A stretch of 64,000 bases of DNA from Synanceia verrucosa (Eukaryota > Chordata > Actinopteri > Perciformes > Synanceiidae). Below, piece after piece: positions 60,901 to 64,000 of this stretch. The stretch's first letter is position 1. Every line of letters starts with the position of its first letter. A program made the position numbers and the translations under genes. Below the pieces are notes generated by a model. That model was not told the DNA's origin and searched no databases. It saw only the letters and a program-made list of their open reading frames with translations. The stretch covers positions 25,005,669 to 25,069,668 of the forward strand of contig CM056556.1 in the NCBI GenBank assembly GCA_029721515.1, read 5' to 3'.

Positions 60901-62509
60901 TGCCACTCATTTGATTAACCTCCTACCTCGCCTCTATACCAATCTGACCATTTTATGCAATGGACCCACCGTGCTCCTCTTAATACAGATTATGGCCAGC
61001 CAGAGCCTAACCCAAAAACTATTCAGCAACCTTGAAAGTGAACCTCCTCTTTTGCAAATAAAGATTTAGCATGTTTCACAAACAGGGCTCTGAGGGATAA
61101 AAATATAATACAGAACTAATCTTCAGGCACTTCAACCAGTGCGACTGGATTGTGTTCTGCAGTATATTTAAGTAAAGGATTTTATGACCATGCTCGCAGC
61201 ATCTTGTTGGATTTCATTCTCAGCTCCATTGACTACTTTCAGATCCTCAAGGCAGGGTCCACCGCCACCCACGTTCCACATGTTAATATGTATTTGTCAA
61301 ATGGAGTCATAACAGGAAGAAAATGGAACAATGATCCATCAACAGCAGGAAAGGCCAAAGGAAAAGCAGCATGTAAAGTGCACACAGGATGAAATTCAAT
61401 TCTAACAAGCCTCCACTGCTCACCAAAACTAATCAGCTTTCAATGGCAGACAGGGATGATACAAATGTGAGGGGTCTCTCCAAAGTCATCACTTATGCCT
61501 CACCCTCTGCATGTCAAGAGCCACAGTTGTACAGACTACAGGGGATCTTATCAGTTACAGATACAAATACAGCAGGCTACATAAGATCTAGGTTTTTGCA
61601 AGTAGTTGTTCAGCAGAATAAAACATCTTGAACAAACTTGACAGCGTCTACTGTTTTCTTTATTTTTGTATCTCCAAAACATGCTGAGCCAAATATTTCA
61701 CACTGAAACTACTGTGCCAGTAGCTGAGATCTGTACAATATCTGAGTGACTTACACGGGAAAGATTGTTTCATTTGTATGGAATCCTTGTGGACTGAATG
61801 GATCCATGCTGGTTCTCTAAAGATATGAATACTTTCCCAACTGCATAATACGTTACCCATCTCTGTAACCATAGAGTCCCCTCAAGACCTCGTAGTTCTC
61901 CATCATGGTGCTGGATATGCAATGCAATTTCCCACCCAATCAGTAGGGGTTGCTATGCAAGACTGGTCTATTCCCATGACGCCAATGTTCATCAACCTCA
62001 TTGGTTGTTATGTTAACGGCAACAGTGAGCAATGGCGTCTGAGAGAGACTGTTGTTGTTGCAGCTGAATAATATTGATGCACAGATGCTTTTGATACAGA
62101 AATGGAGACATGAAAGACTGAGGAGACGTGTCTGGAGGTGGAATGTACGTCCACTAAATGTACCATACTAATTTATGTCCTGAAAATGGCGCTGGTAGTG
62201 TTGATGTTGTGGAGAGAGTGGTCAAACTGGAAAAGTAATTACAGAGGGGATGTTTCTAGAGGACCGATCGAACCCTTTGACATCCCTGTTTTCTCTTGTG
62301 ACGGACAGCTAAAAAATATTTCATGCGCCCAGAACGGCTCTCCCTCAGAGGGCTCTCCATGTCCCTGTGCAGCAATTTACGGAGTACCATACATTGGCCT
62401 AAACACTCCACTGAACTGTGGTGCAATGTTGTGGGAATTTCACTAAAGACTTTCTGGTTTTACCTCTACAAAGTTTAACTCAGTAGGTGGTGGCCAGCCA
62501 TACCTTCAT
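54818..62509 (-). CDS. kitlga: kit ligand (stem cell factor)
   Basis: Seven minus-strand exons, plus a candidate first exon, join in frame to about 260 residues (human KITLG 273): 62509-62504 (candidate), 59222-59112, 58666-58610, 58209-58057, 57723-57540, 55964-55908, 55271-55171 and 54931-54818. The order is signal peptide, four-helix cytokine domain (NPVTDDI, NIPKDYKIPVHYIP, GGMCWVKL, KFGNISS with an N-glycosylation site, YFDFVKDFL), a short stalk, one transmembrane helix (LLSLLFIPLLALVFLLVW) and a 37-residue cytoplasmic tail. Kit ligand activates the receptor tyrosine kinase Kit on pigment, germ and blood cell precursors. All splice phases agree. The tail-to-tail tmtc3 neighbour is the same as in mammals. 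The 'a' paralogue is inferred from synteny; teleosts also have kitlgb. Confidence 0.9.
55171..55271 (-). CDS. kitlga: kitlg exon: transmembrane segment
   Basis: The acceptor ttttttcccag and the donor gtgagc bound 101 bp, phase 1 to 0. It encodes a Glu/Arg-bearing juxtamembrane part (PEQQRTLTEVVERS), then a hydrophobic helix LLSLLFIPLLALVFLLVW and the stop-transfer Lys. Confidence 0.88.
55908..55964 (-). CDS. kitlga: kitlg exon: extracellular stalk (exon-6-like)
   Basis: A 57-bp exon, phase 1 at both ends, so it can be skipped without shifting the frame. The acceptor is ccccacatag and the donor gtaagt. It encodes SPPSSSKGSDCAATGCNP. Its position and symmetry match mammalian exon 6, which holds the main shedding site and is alternatively spliced. 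Cleavage here is inferred only. Confidence 0.75.
57540..57723 (-). CDS. kitlga: kitlg exon: last helix of cytokine domain
   Basis: 184 bp, acceptor ...tgtgcag, donor gtgaat, phase 0 to 1. It reads EPIMYDFECHYREERWPTAR, YFDFVKDFLIAAQN and then an acidic DSDDC followed by PPPCP. It aligns with the human FFRIFNRSIDAFKDF...SDC segment. Confidence 0.9.
58057..58209 (-). CDS. kitlga: kitlg exon: central helices
   Basis: 153 bp, phase 0 to 0, acceptor ttttcttctag, donor gtaagt. It reads GGMCWVKLNVFYLEESLQDL, then AHKFGNISS. The CW pair matches human HCWI with the conserved Cys43. NIS is an N-glycosylation site conserved with human KFSNIS. Confidence 0.92.
58610..58666 (-). CDS. kitlga: kitlg exon: NIPKDY segment
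   Basis: 57 bp, phase 0 to 0, acceptor ttctttttacag, donor gtaagc. It encodes RHNIPKDYKIPVHYIPKEE, which matches human ANLPKDYMITLKYVPGMD at the start of the cytokine core. Confidence 0.92.
59112..59222 (-). CDS. kitlga: kitlg exon: signal peptide and N-terminus
   Basis: 111 bp, phase 0 to 0, acceptor ttgacctgcag, donor gtaaga. It encodes a hydrophobic leader IWIGVCVQLLLFITLGVHSS and the mature start (NPVTDDISRLSVL). It aligns with human TWILTCIYLQLLLF...NRVTNNVKDVTKL. The Cys that opens the mature human protein (Cys4) has no counterpart. Confidence 0.88.
59223..62503 (-). other. kitlg intron 1 (if the candidate exon 1 is right)
   Basis: Non-coding, AT-rich. No interspersed repeat was recognised inside. 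First introns of this gene are long in other vertebrates. Confidence 0.4.
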
Positions 62510-62620
62510 AGTAAACAAACATCAGACAGAAAATGAAATGGTGTGTTGACTAACCAGACTGGGAAATCATATCAAAATTAAATCAGGAGAAGAGTAAATA
62601 AATGACGAACTTTGTTTGGA
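62504..62620 (-). CDS. kitlga: candidate kitlg exon 1 (5' UTR plus Met-Lys)
   Basis: On the minus strand ATG AAG (62509-62504) is followed at once by a donor-like gtatgg. It joins in frame to IWIGVCVQ..., giving a leader that starts MKIWIGVCVQLLLF, close to the human MKKTQTWIL pattern. Only six bases are coding; the rest of the interval would be 5' UTR. The sequence supports this choice but does not prove it. Confidence 0.4.
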
Positions 62621-62640
62621 CAGGATCCAGCACAGAGAGG

Positions 62641-62649
62641 CTTTAAATA
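62641..62649 (-). promoter_or_regulatory. candidate kitlg TATA-like box
   Basis: Minus strand TATTTAAAG, followed by cctctctgtgctgg. It would place a start site near 62618, about 110 bp before the candidate ATG. Supported only by motif and position. Confidence 0.3.
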
Positions 62650-64000
62650 CTGCCAAAACCTATCAAGGACAAGCTATCATTCAGAGAGCCTGGTGTGTGC
62701 TGTGTGATTGTTATAACATCACCCATTTTAACTCCACATCACCAGGCACTCACTGTATTTGATATGCAAACATTTGCAGAAAACTCATTAACAGTTCACC
62801 CAACATGTGTTGAAATTATGTGGCATTAAGCCAGTGATGCTCTGCACATGCGTAATCTTCCTGCAGACAGCAGAGCAGCTGTGAACGGCTCTCAGAGCTC
62901 TTAGTAGCCATTCACTGCCATTTTTCTTTTAAAACTAACTTTTTGTGAAAACAAGTGAGTAGTAAGTGAACCCAGCATGTGTGAGTGATGATGGTGATAA
63001 AGGGCCTTTATGAGACACATTCACAGCCCATTAAACATGTCGTCTGCAAGTTTGGCGATTGAAATTTCACAAGCTTTCTGTGTTGACAAGTTGTATCTTT
63101 TTGAAATATGAAAGCTTTTTCATGAAATTTGGCGTGCAGAAGTGCCTTGAAAAAATTGAGTAAATTTGATGGTGGTCAAATGGCATTTCTGCCTTTTGAC
63201 CTTTATTTCCAGCAGCTACTTGTGCAGCATCATATGATATGAAAAGCCTGAAAATGGATGAATGGAAATATTTGAAATGTACTTCTGCAGGTGCATCATT
63301 TTATGTTTTTCAACATTATTTAAACTGACTCTAAAAACATCATTTACTTTTGCTGGACTATTTTATTATGAATTCATGACGACAGAAGGTCTATAGCAAA
63401 AAACACATCTCATGGCAGAATTCCCATCCCATCCATACATATGACAGTATAATTAATTGTTTCTTTGTTCTGAGGCTGATCCCTTCTCCAGGTGTTATGG
63501 ACATTCATTAACACCTTTCTGAGATGTTGACACTAATGGCCAGAACTATAACTTGTTTAATGGACTGAACAAATTTAGATTTACTGAACTCCCTTGGAAA
63601 TTTTCCCATGTCACATTAGGTGTGATTCACCAGAGGTTCAAGAACTGATCTACCACCAATAGTTTCACACAAAAACCTCTGCTGACTCTGTACTTCCTTG
63701 CAAATCTTTGGCTATCACAGTATTGATCTGTCTAGACGGCTCCTGTTGGAAAATCTCCTATCATGTATAACCACAGAAGATGGGTATCCATTAGAAAGAA
63801 TGCATTTCCACATTGGCTTTACTTGTCAGAAACAGATGTTGTTGACTGTCTAAACGACCATGTTGTCAGGCTCACATATCAACATGGATACTGGAGGAGA
63901 TGCCCACAAAGAATGCAGGTGCATTTTGAAATCTGTGCAGATCCAGGCTGTCAAAACACACACACACACACACACATGCTATGCTACAATGCTTACTTGT
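62650..64000. other. upstream of kitlg, no gene seen
   Basis: Contains catgtg/cacatg E-box hexamers (near 62805 and 62846) and a CA run at the window end (63955-63976). No coding region is supported. Confidence 0.4.

Noticed and set aside
62138..62446. 102-codon frame on the plus strand near the kitlg promoter
   Set aside because: No recognisable domain, no splice or promoter support; length is within chance.
63990..64000. Minus-strand ACAA|GTAAGC at the window edge as the kitlg exon 1 end
   Set aside because: Human exon 1 also ends in ACACAA, so it is possible, but only four exon bases are inside the window. The site at 62504 has an ATG and a TATA-like box.
1..64000. CRISPR array, operons or other prokaryotic system
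   Set aside because: The window is vertebrate nuclear DNA; no regularly spaced repeats or compact gene clusters were seen.

Overview
This is a nuclear vertebrate window, almost certainly from a teleost fish. The evidence is intron-split genes with vertebrate exon structure, fish-type repeats (Tc1-like transposons, a tRNA-derived SINE, a LINE of the type common in fish, gypsy fragments, TTAA-flanked MITEs) and many microsatellites.

Layout. (1) Positions 81-3273, + strand: the last four coding exons of tmtc3, an ER O-mannosyltransferase of cadherins. They cover about half the protein (TPR repeats and the conserved basic C-terminus), followed by a probable 3' UTR to about 5080. (2) About 5.1-54.8 kb: roughly 50 kb with no gene I can support. 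It holds decayed mobile elements: four copies of a TTAA-flanked MITE-like family, two Tc1 relics, a 5'- and 3'-truncated LINE, a gypsy remnant plus two other LTR-like pieces, five copies of a tRNA-derived SINE, one TIR transposon, and otherwise unremarkable AT-rich DNA. (3) 54.8-62.5 kb, - strand: kit ligand (kitlg, probably the kitlga paralogue). Seven coding exons are read with matching splice phases and good splice sites, plus a candidate two-codon first exon preceded by a TATA-like box. tmtc3 and kitlg are also neighbours facing tail to tail in human, so the pair is a conserved synteny block and supports both calls.

The two genes are not known to work together. Their shared interest is the long interval between them, which by analogy with other vertebrates may hold regulatory DNA for kit ligand (pigment, germ and blood cells). 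I cannot identify enhancers without an alignment.

Most unusual signal: just downstream of kitlg there is a 237-bp inverted repeat with a single mismatch (53066-53302 against 54209-54445). The second arm abuts a perfect 26-bp hairpin with a 4-nt loop. Two more perfect hairpins with 2- and 6-nt loops lie at 42.3 and 43.9 kb. Together they look like replication template-switch (fold-back) events, or an assembly artefact. I found no CRISPR array, no convincing structural RNA gene and no sign of an undescribed gene system.
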